DNA of 64,000 bases from assembly GCA_964514235.1 (NCBI GenBank), contig CAZEPV010000006.1, positions 1-64,000 on the forward strand. Reading direction: 5' to 3'. Under the pieces are notes generated by a model. The model did no database searches and was not told where the DNA came from. It was given only the letters and a program-made list of their open reading frames with translations. Positions 7,601-18,300 of the stretch are shown here, one piece after another. Made by a program: the position numbers and the translations under genes. How positions within the stretch are numbered: position 1 is the stretch's first letter; every line of letters starts with the position of its first letter. Source of the DNA: JAAYRQ01 sp035647235. GTDB taxonomy: Bacteria > Bacillota > Syntrophomonadia > Syntrophomonadales > Syntrophomonadaceae.

Positions 7601-9007
7601 TTATTTCGATTGCGTAAGTAAGTTACTAATTAATTCCGCCCGACTGCCCACATCATATTTAGAAAAAATATTTCTAACATGAGTTTTTACCGTATTTTCG
7701 CTTATAAATAAAGTCTTGGCAATTTCCCGATTGGTCATGCCAGCAAGAATTAGTTGTAAAACTTCCTCCTCCCTGGGAGTAAGGGGGGTTAATCTCCCTA
7801 TTTCATGTAGGCTAGCAGCTTGCTGATTATTCTCTATATTATCATAAGCAGTTAAATAAGCATGGCTTTTGAGAAGCCGAATTAAATGGCGATCTAAAAA
7901 GGGTAATATGGCTAAGGTAAGGCAGACTACAGTAAGTGCTATAACTGCAATTTCGGCCCCAGTTAGTTTAAGGGTTATTATTCTTATTCCCAAAATTCCA
8001 CCGCAAAGCACACCAGCTACATTGGCAGCTAGGCCCCAACCAAAAATCCGAGCGGGGTTTTCAGTATAATCCAACATTTCGCCTAGAATGCTCCACCAAA
8101 ATAAATCAAAAATACCACAAGCACCTAGCATCATGGTATTTATCACTAAGTAATCCAAACTGCTTCTGCCCAATAACATAAAGCTAATAAATGCCCCCAT
8201 TATCATAATCATAGCCGCATACAAAATATTGACACGCTTAACTCGAGCAGATAAATTACGCATCAGCAACAAAGCCACAATATAAGGCAAGGCCCAGTAC
8301 CAACTGACTAAGCTTTGCAGGTGTGTAAAAGCTGGATTGATTACGTGGTACATAAGTCCCGAATCAATAGTAATAATGAATATGAATAAAGATAAGAATA
8401 TGAAGGGCTTTACTATGCTGCGGCAAGTTTTGTTATCAATTACTCTGGCCCCAATTTCCGCATTGACTTGGGTGGGCAATATATATAAAAATGATATTCC
8501 TATTACTAAGCACAGCAAGGAAAGCACTAGCCCAGCATATGCTGATATATTTATAGCTGCCACATTGACAATAATCATTAAGAGGTTGGAGAAAATAAGG
8601 ACATCAGCACAAGATTTAATGCGCTCATTTTTAGGGGTATAAGCCCTTAAAAAATATCCCCATGAGGCTACAGCACAGCCACTAGCATAGCCGCTGATTA
8701 CTAAGCCTAGCAGGCACCAAGATGAAGGCTGCATAAAAAAGGGCAAAGCCACCAGAAAACATATACCCATACTAATAAGCATAGTGTTTTTGGCAGTAAG
8801 CAATGATTTCACCTTGAAACTACAGGTTAAGAGACCCATAAAATGGGCCAAAATCGCTGCTAATATATAATTCGATGCCGTAATGCCCTGTAGTGTTAAT
8901 AGATTATATAGAGTTTGCCCTTCAAACAAAAAGGCCAACAAGTGGGTAAATAAAAATGAAAAGGCAATGATTGATATTAACCTGGGATTTTCAATTATCT
9001 TATTCAT
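7601..9007 (-). CDS. Membrane-bound LuxR-type transcriptional regulator with MFS-like N-terminus
   Basis: A 468-aa fusion. Residues 1 to about 385 form around 12 hydrophobic helices arranged like a major-facilitator transporter. Residues about 402-463 are a LuxR/FixJ helix-turn-helix (LTPREEEVLQLILAGMTNREIAKTLFISENTVKTHVR, named here by its parts LTPREEEVL and TNREIAKTLFISENTVK). Similar membrane-LuxR fusions are abundant in some Actinobacteria such as Eggerthella and occur in a few Firmicutes; their ligands are unknown. The DNA-binding domain would face the cytoplasm. The gene stands between thrS and an unrelated secreted protein gene, each about 50-150 nt away, with its own terminator, so no target is evident. 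The transporter-like part may sense rather than transport. Confidence 0.8.
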   Translation of the reverse strand: MNKIIENPRLISIIAFSFLFTHLLAFLFEGQTLYNLLTLQGITASNYILAAILAHFMGLLTCSFKVKSLLTAKNTMLISMGICFLVALPFFMQPSSWCLLGLVISGYASGCAVASWGYFLRAYTPKNERIKSCADVLIFSNLLMIIVNVAAINISAYAGLVLSLLCLVIGISFLYILPTQVNAEIGARVIDNKTCRSIVKPFIFLSLFIFIITIDSGLMYHVINPAFTHLQSLVSWYWALPYIVALLLMRNLSARVKRVNILYAAMIMIMGAFISFMLLGRSSLDYLVINTMMLGACGIFDLFWWSILGEMLDYTENPARIFGWGLAANVAGVLCGGILGIRIITLKLTGAEIAVIALTVVCLTLAILPFLDRHLIRLLKSHAYLTAYDNIENNQQAASLHEIGRLTPLTPREEEVLQLILAGMTNREIAKTLFISENTVKTHVRNIFSKYDVGSRAELISNLLTQSK

Positions 9008-9053
9008 GTTTATATCCTATAATTATTAGAATTCCACCTCTTTTTCCCTATCT

Positions 9054-10961
9054 TTAATTAGTTTTGTGGCTAACTTCCCCTTCTAATTCTACTAAAAATT
9101 CTTCTAGGACCTTTACCCCTAAATCCCCTTTTCTACGGTGCCTGACAGATACAGTGCCCGCTTCTTTTTCTTGGTCACCGACTATTAAAAGGTAAGGAAT
9201 CCTCTGCAGTTGCCCTTCCCTAATCTTATAACCTACTTTCTCACTTCTATTATCAGTTTCCGCCCTAAAACCTTGATTTTTCAACTGCTCCAAAAGTTCA
9301 TTAGCATAATCATGATGTCTTTCGGCAATAGGTATTACTCTAACCTGAACAGGAGCTAGCCAGGTCGGAAAAGCACCTGCATAATGTTCAGTCAAAATCG
9401 CCATAAATCTTTCCAAACTGCCGTAAATAACCCGATGTATCATGACGGGACGATGTTTTTCTCCATCTTCACCTATATAAGTTAAATCAAACTTTTCTGG
9501 CATCTGGAAATCCAATTGGATAGTACCGCATTGCCAGGTTCTATCCAAAGAATCTTGTAAATGAAAATCTATTTTGGGTCCGTAAAATGCCCCATCGCCT
9601 TCATTCAACTTATAATCCAAGCCTTTTTCATTCAAAGCATCTTTTAAGGCCTCAATCGCAACATCCCAAATTTCATCCGAACCCATGGCTTTTTCGGGTT
9701 TAGTAGAAAGTTCCACATGATAAGTAAAGCCAAATAACCTATAAAAGCGGTCAACTAGGTCAATTACACCCTTAATTTCCCCTATTATCTGCTCGGGTAA
9801 CATGAATATATGGGCATCATCTTGGGTGAAAGAACGCACCCTCATCAAACCATGTAAGGCCCCAGATAATTCGTGCCTATGGACTAAACCCATTTCTGCA
9901 ATCCTTAAGGGAAATTCCCGATAACTGTGCAGACCTTGTTTATAAACTAGCATACTACCAGGGCAGTTCATGGGTTTAATGGCATAATCCCCTTCATCAA
10001 TTTTAGTAAAATACATATTCTCCTGATAATGCTCCCAGTGGCCAGAATTCTCCCATAATTCACGGTTTAGTATAATCGGAGTCTTTATTTCGTCATAGCC
10101 CGCTTTCTGGTGTTCTTCCCGCCAGAACTTTTCCAATTCGTTACGTAATATCATCCCTTTGGGTAGGAAAAACGGAAAACCAGGGCCTTCATCTAACAAA
10201 ATGAAGAGATCCAATTCACGCCCTAGTTTACGATGATCCCTTTTCTTGGCTTCCTCCACCTTATTAATATAATCTTCTAATTCTGCAGCGGTAGGAAAAG
10301 AAGTAGCATAAATCCTTTGCAACATAGGCTTGTCCTTGTCACCACGCCAATAAGCACCAGCTAGACTCATAAGCTTAATGTTTTTAACCTTTCCTGTTGA
10401 AGGTAAATGGGGTCCAGCACATAAATCTACAAATTCCCCCTGTTTATAGATGCTAATTATTTCGTCTTTAGGTAAATCCTCTATTAATTCCACTTTGAAA
10501 TGTTCATTATTTTCCTTGAAAAACTTAATTGCTTCATCCCTAGTCAATTCCTCCCTAGTTATAGGTAGGTTTTCTTTTATGATTTTCCTCATTTCCGCTT
10601 CAATCAAAGCTATGTCCTCTGGATTAAATGTATGCTCACTATCAAAATCATAATAATAGCCCTTATCAATTGCTGGTCCAATGGCTAAGGCCGTATTAGG
10701 CCAGAGTCTCTTCACTGCTTGGGCTAAAATATGGGCAGAAGTATGGCGATAGACTTCCTTACCTCCTTCATCGGTAAAATCTAAAAATTCTACACTGCCA
10801 TCAGTATCTATAGTTTTGTTTAAATCAGTCGCTTCACCGTTAAATGTAGCCACAAGTGCTTTTTTAGCCAAACTGGGGCTAATATCTTGAGCTATTTCCC
10901 TTAAGGCAATACCTTTAGAATATTCCTTTTTTGTTCCATCCTTCAAACTAATATTTATCAC
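9054..10961 (-). CDS. thrS: Threonine-tRNA ligase
   Basis: ThrRS, 635 aa, the full length. It has an N-terminal TGS domain (about 1-61), the SAD editing domain with HTSAHILAQAV and CAGPHLPSTG, and a class II catalytic core with the zinc ligands in MNCPGS, TQDDAHIF and MIHRVIYGS. A C-terminal anticodon-binding domain ends the protein. The start is GTG at 10961, eight nucleotides after GAGGAGG. Only 33 nt separate it from the DUF445 gene upstream, leaving no room for the T-box that precedes thrS in many Firmicutes. Confidence 0.98.
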   Translation of the reverse strand: MINISLKDGTKKEYSKGIALREIAQDISPSLAKKALVATFNGEATDLNKTIDTDGSVEFLDFTDEGGKEVYRHTSAHILAQAVKRLWPNTALAIGPAIDKGYYYDFDSEHTFNPEDIALIEAEMRKIIKENLPITREELTRDEAIKFFKENNEHFKVELIEDLPKDEIISIYKQGEFVDLCAGPHLPSTGKVKNIKLMSLAGAYWRGDKDKPMLQRIYATSFPTAAELEDYINKVEEAKKRDHRKLGRELDLFILLDEGPGFPFFLPKGMILRNELEKFWREEHQKAGYDEIKTPIILNRELWENSGHWEHYQENMYFTKIDEGDYAIKPMNCPGSMLVYKQGLHSYREFPLRIAEMGLVHRHELSGALHGLMRVRSFTQDDAHIFMLPEQIIGEIKGVIDLVDRFYRLFGFTYHVELSTKPEKAMGSDEIWDVAIEALKDALNEKGLDYKLNEGDGAFYGPKIDFHLQDSLDRTWQCGTIQLDFQMPEKFDLTYIGEDGEKHRPVMIHRVIYGSLERFMAILTEHYAGAFPTWLAPVQVRVIPIAERHHDYANELLEQLKNQGFRAETDNRSEKVGYKIREGQLQRIPYLLIVGDQEKEAGTVSVRHRRKGDLGVKVLEEFLVELEGEVSHKTN

Positions 10962-10994
10962 TAAAATTACCTCCTCAAAGTAAGAAGTCCTACA

Positions 10995-11591
10995 TTACAT
11001 AGGAAATAAATAAATAAAACCTAATTGGAATAGGCCGATTATAAATCCTAGGACTCCACCTAATATTTCAATAAATCTAATTTCTGTAGAAGAAATCCCT
11101 CTTATCATTTGTTCCAATTCATCTAAGTCAAATTCATTTACCTTATCCTCTACTATAACACTTATTTTGACTTCCTCTGTAACATATTCTCGGGCTGCAA
11201 AAATAACTTGATTAATAATATTAGGCGCTTCTTGGCGTAATAATCTGCTCAGGTTTTCTGCTATTAAATTTACGACCCTACTAGGTAGGAAAGCTGGAAT
11301 TATGTTGACTAATCTGCTAATTAAAAGTTCATTTATTTTGTCTATAATCTTTTCATGCACCTCTGGGGTGTCCACTTGATCAAAAATTTCGTCTAAAGAC
11401 AATAATTGTTCCTCTACTAGTTCCCCTAAACTAACTGCTATATCAGCTTGTCTTTTAGGTAGTAGACCCTGTAACTTAAAAAAGCCCAAATTAATGGTTT
11501 TTTTCGGCCAAAATAATAATTTTATTGCTACTACATTAGTTAGGTAACCGATAAAGGCGCTTATAACTGGAATAGCTAGTATATAAAGCAT
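10995..11591 (-). CDS. DUF445 family membrane protein
   Basis: A 198-aa protein with a hydrophobic N-terminal helix (LYILAIPVISAFIGYLTNVVAIKLLFWP) and a hydrophobic C-terminus (LGGVLGFIIGLFQLGFIYLF). The motif GYLTNVVAIKLLFWP plus the amphipathic middle region is characteristic of DUF445 (YheB-like) proteins, whose function is not established; a Bacillus homologue is spore-associated. The probable topology is two membrane segments with a central domain. It likely shares a transcript with thrS, 33 nt downstream, after the ytxC terminator. Confidence 0.8.
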   Translation of the reverse strand: MLYILAIPVISAFIGYLTNVVAIKLLFWPKKTINLGFFKLQGLLPKRQADIAVSLGELVEEQLLSLDEIFDQVDTPEVHEKIIDKINELLISRLVNIIPAFLPSRVVNLIAENLSRLLRQEAPNIINQVIFAAREYVTEEVKISVIVEDKVNEFDLDELEQMIRGISSTEIRFIEILGGVLGFIIGLFQLGFIYLFPM

Positions 11592-11652
11592 GAAATCACC
11601 TTAATTTTTAATTTACCCTACGAATATAACAAATTTTCTCAATTATCGCAAT

Positions 11653-11679
11653 AAAAAAGCCAGAAGTCACCTTCCAGCT
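11653..11679 (-). terminator. Terminator after ytxC
   Basis: Minus strand AGCTGGAAG-GTGA-CTTCTGGCT (nine pairs, two G-T) followed by six T residues. Confidence 0.8.
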
Positions 11680-11694
11680 AAAAGATATCTGAGT

Positions 11695-12627
11695 TTAATT
11701 TTTGCTGTGTTGTTCATTTTCGTGTAAATATTTACCACACTTATCACAACTCTGGCATAAACTTATCCTATCTTTAAAAACTTTCCGTATCACTTCCACT
11801 GCCTCATTTTCTTGGTATTGCATGGCATTGTGCAATATAATTTTCCGAGGTGCTATAGTAATTAGTATACTAATAATAATATCATCTAAATTAATATCAT
11901 CAAATAACATATCCTCCAAATAATAATTCATATACTTATCTTCTATAGTATTCCCTTTTTCATCCCATAAATAAAATATACCCTGATTACCTAATAGCAA
12001 ATTAACCTCATTTGATTTAGGAATTTGAGTATCTACAAAATAACTCAGTAGTTTAATAAATTCATTATATTCCTTTTCACTTTTTAATTCCTCAGAAGCT
12101 AAGTCTACTGCTATTCCTATCTCTTTAATATAATCGGGTAAACAAAAGTTAATAAACCCTTCTATAACTATTATTTCACTATTATTCATATGCTCCAATA
12201 TCCGCTCTATCATTTTATTTTTCCGACTAAAACTAATTAACATATTCAAGCCTTCACTACCATTACATTGTCTTAAAATTCCCGCAGCTTTAGTAAAAAT
12301 AACTTCCTTTTCATCCTCAAGATAATTTTTACACCTGCGTTTTACTTCTTTTCTTAGTATTCTTTCTTCCCAATCATTGATAATGTGCCCTGCCAAAACT
12401 TCAGATATATGATGTTTGAAAATATAAATAACATCTTCTTTTCTAAAAACATTGTCCAAATTTTTAACCTGTAATTTTAAACAATATGTTCTACTATTAT
12501 CAATAGCACCCGAATCTTCAATTTTTAGCGCTACTCCTTTTTGTTCAACCCATTTAAATTTTTGATTAAATTCATCCATCATATGATTACATTCTGGAAT
12601 AGTGGCTACTTTATATTCATAAAACAT
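11695..12627 (-). CDS. ytxC: Putative sporulation protein of the YtxC family
   Basis: A 310-aa soluble protein. The central segment FINFCLPDYIKEIGIAVD followed by EYNEFIKLLSYFVDTQIPK matches my recollection of the YtxC family, sporulation-associated proteins of unknown mechanism that often neighbour thrS. The C-terminus has CQSCDKCGKYLHENEQH, a possible small metal-binding cluster (C-x2-C-x2-C). No signal peptide or membrane helix is visible. It is a single gene ended by its own terminator; thrS follows 734 nt further on after the DUF445 gene, consistent with the family's usual context. Confidence 0.7.
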   Translation of the reverse strand: MFYEYKVATIPECNHMMDEFNQKFKWVEQKGVALKIEDSGAIDNSRTYCLKLQVKNLDNVFRKEDVIYIFKHHISEVLAGHIINDWEERILRKEVKRRCKNYLEDEKEVIFTKAAGILRQCNGSEGLNMLISFSRKNKMIERILEHMNNSEIIVIEGFINFCLPDYIKEIGIAVDLASEELKSEKEYNEFIKLLSYFVDTQIPKSNEVNLLLGNQGIFYLWDEKGNTIEDKYMNYYLEDMLFDDINLDDIIISILITIAPRKIILHNAMQYQENEAVEVIRKVFKDRISLCQSCDKCGKYLHENEQHSKN

Positions 12628-12830
12628 CTTTGGCCTCCTGAAAAAAATTTAGTTTATTATATGTTTTACTAAAATTCATTATTCAAATCCCTAGTATAAA
12701 ATTCATAATTTAATAATAATTAATGAAAAATGAATAAAATTTGTTAACATAAATATATGGTAAAAAACAGAAATTGGATTTTTATTAGATAGGTTTTTAT
12801 ATTATTATGGACAAAAAGATCTAGGCCATA

Positions 12831-12859
12831 TTGATTTTTAGCCTCTAAAGTATTATAAT
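12831..12859 (+). promoter_or_regulatory. Sigma-A promoter of tRNA-Val
   Basis: TTGATT (12831-12836), 17-nt spacer, TATAAT (12854-12859), ending 14 nt before the mature tRNA. Confidence 0.75.
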
Positions 12860-12873
12860 CATCTTGCGAGATT

Positions 12874-12948
12874 GGGTCGTTAACTCAGCGGAAGAGTGCT
12901 TCCCCGACACGGAAGAAGTCATTGGTTCAAATCCAATACGACCCACCA
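12874..12948 (+). tRNA. tRNA-Val (anticodon GAC)
   Basis: A 75-nt cloverleaf. Acceptor GGGTCGT pairs with ACGACCC, followed by discriminator A and an encoded CCA. The D-stem is ACTC/GAGT, the anticodon stem CTTCC/GGAAG, the variable region AAGTC, and the T-arm ATTGG-TTCAAAT-CCAAT. The anticodon loop reads CCGACAC, giving anticodon GAC. Position 33 is C rather than the near-universal U, which is unusual. It has its own promoter and terminator. Confidence 0.93.
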
Positions 12949-12962
12949 TATAAAGCCATTAA

Positions 12963-12991
12963 AATCGGGATTACTTAACTCCCGATTTTTT
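12963..12991 (+). terminator. Terminator after tRNA-Val
   Basis: AATCGGGA-(TTACTTAAC)-TCCCGATT followed by TTTT, 14 nt after the CCA end. Confidence 0.85.
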
Positions 12992-13181
12992 GCATTTTTC
13001 AGGTAATCCCTAAATGGGGGCGATTTTTGGGGGCAATTTGCACTATTCAATTTGCAATTAATCTTAATTTTACGAAATTGCCCACATTCCTCTTCCCCTT
13101 TATTTGGGAAATTAAGTAATAAAGTCAATCTCATCACCATACTTATTAATATAGAAAAACTAGTTGGGGAAGGGGATACTA

Positions 13182-13925
13182 ATGCCTAAAATTTTTGGAT
13201 TTTATGAGATGCCAGCTAAGACAAAATTTGTATTAATTGCTTTTTTGGCTGTCACTTTATTAGCAAGCAGCGTCTTTTATGTGCAGGCTTATCATAAAAC
13301 AAAACCTATTTATGAAATAAAAACTAGTGAAAAGGTTCTAGCATTGACATTTGACATTAGTTGGGGAAATCAGACTCCTATGCCTGTTTTGGAAATCCTA
13401 AAGGAACACGAAATAACCGCTACCTTCTTTTTGTCTGGACCCTGGGTTAAGCAATACCCGGAAATAGTTAAGCGCATAAAGGAGGATGGCCATGAAATAG
13501 GTAGCCATGGACATAGGCATATTGACTATAGTAATTTGAGTAAAAGTGAAATCAAGGAAGAAGTGATGAAAGCCCATAAAAGTATAAAAGAGATTGCCGA
13601 GGTAGAAGCCAAAGTAATACGCACCCCTAATGGGGATTATAGTAATCATGTAATTGAAGCCATACACGAATGTAATTATGAAGCAATACAATGGGGTACT
13701 GATTCCCTCGATTGGATGAATCCTGGTGCCAAAACTATTATTGAACGGGTAACCAAGAAAGCCCACCCTGGTGATATAATTTTAATGCACGCTAGTGACA
13801 CTTGCAAACAGACTACAGAAGCACTGCCACCTATTCTTAAGGATTTGAAAAAACAAGGTTATAAATTTATTACTGTAAGCGATATGCTTAAAAAGGCTAA
13901 AACCGATGAGGATAAAATTAACTAA
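13182..13925 (+). CDS. Polysaccharide deacetylase, PdaB-like (sporulation)
   Basis: NodB-family carbohydrate deacetylase, 247 aa from ATG 13182; this start has GGGGAAGGGG 6 nt upstream, better than the TTG 18 nt earlier. One N-terminal membrane anchor (about residues 12-35) exports the domain. NodB motifs are visible: LTFDISWG (catalytic Asp), SHGHRHIDYS (metal histidines), RTPNGDY, and the late IILMHAS. The TFD-x-x-WG variant is typical of the PdaB group, which acts on spore cortex or the cell wall. It is monocistronic and converges on rmuC with only 2 nt between the stop codons. GTAATA-N16-CATACTT upstream (about 13112-13140) is a weak sigma-G-like candidate. Confidence 0.85.
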   Translation: MPKIFGFYEMPAKTKFVLIAFLAVTLLASSVFYVQAYHKTKPIYEIKTSEKVLALTFDISWGNQTPMPVLEILKEHEITATFFLSGPWVKQYPEIVKRIKEDGHEIGSHGHRHIDYSNLSKSEIKEEVMKAHKSIKEIAEVEAKVIRTPNGDYSNHVIEAIHECNYEAIQWGTDSLDWMNPGAKTIIERVTKKAHPGDIILMHASDTCKQTTEALPPILKDLKKQGYKFITVSDMLKKAKTDEDKIN

Positions 13926-13927
13926 TA

Positions 13928-15319
13928 TCAATCTGGAGCAAATTCTCCTTCTCCGCTAGGTGAAGGCAGTTCCCTCGTCAACAAGTCGACTGTATCTATA
14001 GTAGGGATTTCCTCATCAGCTACTAGACCTAATTCCTTGAATCTGCGGGCAGATACTAAAACCCTGCTTTCAAAAGAACCCGCCATGCTGTTGTAGGCCT
14101 TGACTGTACGGTCGAGGCCTTTGCCTATATCATTAATATGATTAGTTAAGATTACCAACCTAGTATATAATGTACTACCTAGCTGCCTAATTTCCTCGGC
14201 ATTTTCGGCTAGCTGTTCCTGCCGCCAACCAAAAGCTACAGTCCTTAACAAGGCTATCAAAGTAGTAGGAGTAGCCAAGATAACTTGTCTATCGGAACTA
14301 TATTCAATTAGGCTTGGATCGTATTCTAGGGCCATGCTAAAAAATGCTTCCCCAGGTAAAAATAAAACTACGAATTCTGGTGAGGGCTGGAACTGGCTCC
14401 AATAATTCTTAGTTGATAATTGATTAATATGGGTTCGCACCTGTCTGGCGTGTTCCCGCAACTTAATTTCCTTTTCTGTTTCATCCTGGGCCTCTAGAGC
14501 ATCTAAATAAGCACTTAAAGGAGTCTTAGAATCTACTACGATATTTCTATTGTTGGGTAACTTGACCAGCATATCAGGTCTTAATCGACCTGTATCGGTC
14601 TCTACCGATTCTTGTAAATAAAAATCACAATACTCCACCATGCCAGCTATTTCCACTACACGTTTTAGTTGGATTTCCCCCCATCGTCCCCTGACATCTG
14701 GAGTCCGCAAGGCTTTAACTAAGTTGCCTGTCTCCTTATGTAATAATGCTTGCTGGTTAGACATGCTCTTAACTTGTTCGGTCAGGGATGCATATGCAGA
14801 AGTTCGGGCTTTTTCTAATTCACCAATCTTATTATCCACCCTTTGTAGGGATTCCTTCAATGGTGCTACTAGTTGCCCTATAGCATTAGTTCGCATATCA
14901 AGCTCATGTTTTGCCCCTTCTTGGTACTTTTCCAAAGTATTTTTAGCAAGTTCCAAAAATGATTGGTTATTGGTGGACAAGGCTTCAGCTGATAAAGCCT
15001 TAAAGGCATCTGCTAATTTTTCCTTGGCTTCATTTAATAAGGTAAGTTTTTCGGCATAGGCTTTCCTTTCCTCATCTAGCATCGTTTCTAACTTAACCTT
15101 ATTTCTTTCTAAGTCTAATATTTTAGAATCTAATTCTTTTGTCTCTTGCTTTAATTCTGCTACTTTTTCCTGTTCGGCTGTAAAATCGAGCACTAATCTA
15201 GCATATTCCAGCTCCTGCCTGCTTATTTTATTCAATAGGCTAAACCTAGTAGAAAGCCAAGCTAATAGAATTCCCATAATCAGTACAGCTAATAAAATAA
15301 GACCCAACTTTATATCCAT
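13928..15319 (-). CDS. rmuC: DNA recombination protein RmuC
   Basis: A 463-aa RmuC family protein: one N-terminal membrane helix (about 5-23), a long coiled coil (about 30-210), then a conserved nuclease-like core containing VRGRWGEIQLKRVVE, LRPDMLVKLPNN and VVDSKTPL. In E. coli RmuC limits recombination between inverted repeats and is predicted to be an endonuclease. It starts 6 nt after the addA stop, so it is the third gene of an addB-addA-rmuC operon devoted to double-strand-break processing. Confidence 0.93.
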   Translation of the reverse strand: MDIKLGLILLAVLIMGILLAWLSTRFSLLNKISRQELEYARLVLDFTAEQEKVAELKQETKELDSKILDLERNKVKLETMLDEERKAYAEKLTLLNEAKEKLADAFKALSAEALSTNNQSFLELAKNTLEKYQEGAKHELDMRTNAIGQLVAPLKESLQRVDNKIGELEKARTSAYASLTEQVKSMSNQQALLHKETGNLVKALRTPDVRGRWGEIQLKRVVEIAGMVEYCDFYLQESVETDTGRLRPDMLVKLPNNRNIVVDSKTPLSAYLDALEAQDETEKEIKLREHARQVRTHINQLSTKNYWSQFQPSPEFVVLFLPGEAFFSMALEYDPSLIEYSSDRQVILATPTTLIALLRTVAFGWRQEQLAENAEEIRQLGSTLYTRLVILTNHINDIGKGLDRTVKAYNSMAGSFESRVLVSARRFKELGLVADEEIPTIDTVDLLTRELPSPSGEGEFAPD

Positions 15320-15325
15320 AATATC

Positions 15326-18300
15326 CTATGACTCCTCTCCCCAATTAGGGAAACATATGAATTGATAACTACATAACTTGCAAGCTATAGATCTTTTTGG
15401 AAGGGGGTTTTTATCCATGTCAAAATCGATGTCTTGATCCGAAGCCTTTGCCAAATTCCCTGCCCGCAAGTAAAAAATAGCTTTGTTTTCTAGCTTTTGG
15501 GGCAAGATTTTATCTAAGGCCAACTGATACATGTTGAGCTGGCTAGTATATTCCTTCCTAATATTACCCGTTTTCAAGTCGATAACATTATAATGATTTT
15601 CATCTAACCACAGCTGATCTATAAATCCCGAAATAAACTTTTTCCCTGCCAGGCGGGCCATAAATGGCACCTCTTTTAGGACTTTACTTTTTGTAGCTAA
15701 TTCCGCGATATAATCATTTTCATAATAGTTTTCTAGCATACTAAACATAAGGTTTTTTTCCCTATCTTCAATCGGAAATTTAGAATTTTCTAGCATTTGC
15801 AGTAAAGTCGCTTTCGCGTCATTAAAATTATTATGTTCTTCGATAATCGCATGGATTATTAATCCTCGACCAGCAGCATCTAGTTCATCAATGTTTTCAG
15901 CTTCCTGTTGACTTGCAGATAAGGCTATACTAAGTCCCCTGCCATATTTAAGATAAACAAAATAAGGACAAAACTCATAATCTATCAACCGTGTAGCAGA
16001 TAAAAATTCATAATCATCATATTCACCTGAAAAATTAAAGTCATATTCACTTATACTAGTGATAGTTTCTGAACTATCCCCAATCTCTAGCTCCTTCTGC
16101 ATAATCTTTTCTATATCACTACCCTCGTATAGGAAGGTCTGAATATTAGCATTCTCAAAATAATGGTTAATCGGGATATTAGTTACCCTGAAGTAATCAA
16201 AAAGCCACTTGAGCCAAGACTGCTTATTAGTTCTGGCTATGAGCTCCCCCTCCGAATTTTCCTTGATATCATAAGAGCCAGACATTACTAAATAGTCACA
16301 AGCCCTAGTTTGGGCTACATAGAGTATCCTCATATATTCCTCCAACATGAGTTCCTCTTCCTCTATTTCAGCTAATTCTCGCAAATAACCTTTTTCTTCT
16401 GTGCGTAGAAATACTCCTAACTTGTGACCAAATATCAGGTTATCACTTACATCAGAAACATTAAACCTTTGGTGTATGAAAGGTAAAAAAACGATAGGAA
16501 ATTCTAGGCCTTTGGCCTGATGAACTGTCATTAATTTCACGGTATTACTACTTTCGCTTTCTAATATTGCCTGGGATTCTGCTTGGGAACCTGCTTTTAC
16601 TTGGGTTACATATTCTAAAAATTCCTCAATACTGTGGATATATTCCACTTCCTTGCTTTGGGCCATTTTCAATAGCTTGCGTAAATTAATTATTTTTTGT
16701 TCACCACTGGCCTGGTGGGCTAAAAATTTAGCATAATCGGTTGCTTCCATAATATAGGTAATGATTTCATTTATACTGAGACGCGACTTATTAAGTCTAA
16801 GATGGGAAAGTACCTCTTTCGCTAATTCTAGAGCTTTGTAATCGGATGCCTTAATGTCTTTAGCATATTCCTCCAGGTGAAATAAGCCCTTATTAAGGGA
16901 ATTATACCTTTGCTTTATAAACCACAAACTTTCATCAGAAACACCTAACATCTGCGACCTAAGGATTCCTACTAGAGATTTTTCATCTAGGAGATCATTA
17001 ATAGTTTTAAGGAATAAGATTATATTATTAACTTCCTCCGTATCGAAAAATCCCCGACTTCCTACTATATAATAGGGAATGCCATATTCCTTTAATATTG
17101 AAGTACATATATCCATGTTTTTAGACTTTTGAAATAGGATTGCTATATCGGAATAACGTGGTGGTCTAGGGGTCTCCCCTCCTGCAGACTTTTCATATAC
17201 TGATACTTCACTGTTTTTAATTATTTCATTTATACGCGAAACAATGCAATATGCTTCAGCTTCGTCTTCCTCAATCTCTATACTAAACTGTGGGTGAATT
17301 AAGTGAATCTCAGCAAAATTACTTTGATGGCTTGGTCTAGCAGCCCCTAAAGCTTGAAATCCTATACGGCTGTCTTGCATAATATCGGCAAAAATACCAT
17401 TAACTAATTGCATGAGATTTTCCCTAGTACGAAAATTCATGCTCAGACTGCTATTTAATCCCCCCACCTCTTCCACATTCTCCATAACTTCAGTAAATAG
17501 ATTTACTTCCGCCCCGCGAAAGCGGTAAATCGATTGCTTGGGATCTCCTACTGCGAATACGGGTGTAGTAAAATCGTGGCTAATAATTCTCACAAAATCG
17601 ACTTGTCGGTAATTAGTGTCCTGGAATTCATCCACCATAATTTGTTTAAACTGCCCCTGGAAAATAGATAATATGTCTGGGTAATCTTGCAGCAGCCTAA
17701 CTACTTTATCAATTAAATCAGCAAATTCTAAGATGTTCGCTTCCATTTTGGCTGCTGCTAAATCTTCCTCTAATCTTTTGGTCAGGCTAAATAAGGTAGT
17801 CAAGTATTCTCGATTACCATAATCAGTAATAATCCCCTTAACAATAGTTATTAGTCGCTGCATCTCTTTTAAATCAGCTTTAACTTCTTTGGCAGGGTTC
17901 CCCTTCCCTATGACAAATAGAAGATCCAAAATATCGTAATCGGCCTTATCACATGTAAATCTACCAATACTATGAAGGGCTCTTACCCATTCTGCTTGGT
18001 TAGCCTGCATTTTCTCCACTGCAGCATATGTTTTGGTTTTGGGGTTAACATGGGGCAAATTAGCCAGCACATTCATATATATTTGGGTAAGATCATCAGT
18101 TAATGGTGCCAGTCTCGTAACAACTTGATCAATACTACTATATGTAAGTGACTCCATATGTTCTAGTTGTAAACCTTTACTAGTAGCAATAGAAAGTAAA
18201 CCCAGCATATCAATTAACAAGCGACTATATCCAAAGGTTTCAACATAAGCCAAGACTACTTCATCTTGCTTATTAATTGCATCTATCACAATATTTCGAG

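Noticed and set aside
10962..10994. T-box upstream of thrS
   Set aside because: Only 33 nt separate thrS from the preceding gene, and no T-box or specifier sequence is seen in or before the DUF445 gene.
12919..13140. 73-aa minus-strand ORF overlapping tRNA-Val
   Set aside because: Its C-terminal part is the antisense of the tRNA and the rest crosses the tRNA terminator; no ribosome-binding site. It is a shadow of a structural RNA gene.
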